Assembly: GCA_012517485.1 (NCBI GenBank)
Contig: JAAYUT010000095.1
Span: 1 to 5,321 of the forward strand
Source: Candidatus Atribacter fermentans
Lineage (GTDB): Bacteria > Atribacterota > Atribacteria > Atribacterales > Atribacteraceae
Direction: 5' to 3'
Length of the DNA: 5,321 nt
The translations under genes were made by a program, and so were the position numbers. Below the pieces are notes generated by a model. That model was not told the origin of the DNA. It worked only from the letters and a program-made list of their open reading frames with translations, and made no database searches. Shown here piece after piece: positions 5,237-5,321 of the stretch (position 1 is the first letter of the stretch; the number at the start of each line of letters is the position of its first letter).

Positions 5237-5321
5237 TTGCTTAATATCTTCGAATGTTTAAATCATCTCCAAAATCTCGATACCATAATTTTGAATCAAA
5301 AAAAGAAAATTGTCCAAAAAA
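5237..5321 (+). CDS. N-terminal fragment of a coiled-coil protein, probably the zinc-ribbon (DUF164-type) partner of Nif3 (3' end outside window)
   Basis: Only 28 codons are present. They start with TTG and read MLNIFECLNHLQNLDTIILN, followed by a Lys-rich helix QKKKIVQK. The hydrophobic heptad-like spacing (L, L, L, I) and the LQxLD motif are what one expects at the N-terminus of the coiled-coil plus C4 zinc-ribbon proteins often encoded directly after Nif3 genes in many bacteria. The family call rests on that short motif and on gene context. The diagnostic CxxC pairs would lie in the missing C-terminus. The translation start is well supported by the AGGAGG 6 bases upstream and a TTGACA promoter. 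Another helical protein remains possible. Confidence 0.65.
   Translation, partial: MLNIFECLNHLQNLDTIILNQKKKIVQK

Overview
This window is bacterial, AT-rich (I judge about 40% G+C by eye) and almost fully coding on the + strand. Its core is a compact run of five histidine-biosynthesis genes, hisB-hisH-hisA-hisF-hisIE (434-3807). A tRNA with anticodon CAT (3900-3974), a Nif3/DUF34-family gene (4000-5133) and the first codons of a further gene (from 5237) follow. A 59-codon C-terminal remnant of an unrecognised gene occupies the left edge (1-180). The sequence does not fix the phylum. Strong Shine-Dalgarno sites, GTG and TTG starts, the separate HisB (dehydratase only) and HisI-HisE fusion, and the Nif3 protein with its long insert fit a low-to-mid-GC Firmicutes-like, Thermotoga-like or candidate-phylum (for example Atribacterota-like) bacterium. 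HisB looks closer to the archaeal/thermophile style of the enzyme than to the E. coli style.

Layout: 1-180 is the end of an upstream gene. Positions 181-433 form a leader with a possible terminator/promoter overlap (169-220), a 62-base imperfect palindrome (297-358) and a pair of interlocking inverted repeats (391-418) just before the hisB ribosome site. The his genes then run with very tight junctions: hisB/hisH 14 bases apart, hisH/hisA a 4-base ATGA overlap, hisA/hisF a 19-base overlap, and hisF/hisIE a 4-base ATGA overlap. This is the pattern of one translationally coupled operon. After hisIE comes a weak terminator-like hairpin with a T tract, a sigma70-type promoter and the tRNA, whose CCA end is encoded. 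The Nif3 gene starts 25 bases after the tRNA. A second good promoter (TTGACA) and a perfect AGGAGG site precede the last, truncated gene.

Together the five enzymes carry out the middle of the histidine pathway: PR-ATP to PR-AMP to ProFAR (HisIE), ProFAR to PRFAR (HisA), PRFAR to imidazole glycerol phosphate plus AICAR (HisF-HisH, with HisH supplying ammonia from glutamine), and imidazole glycerol phosphate to imidazole acetol phosphate (HisB). HisG, HisD, HisC and histidinol phosphatase are not present. No his-codon leader peptide or T-box was seen.

I found no new defence or mobile system. The points most worth a second look are the structured leader (two palindromic elements upstream of hisB) and the unusual metal/substrate-site motif in HisB.
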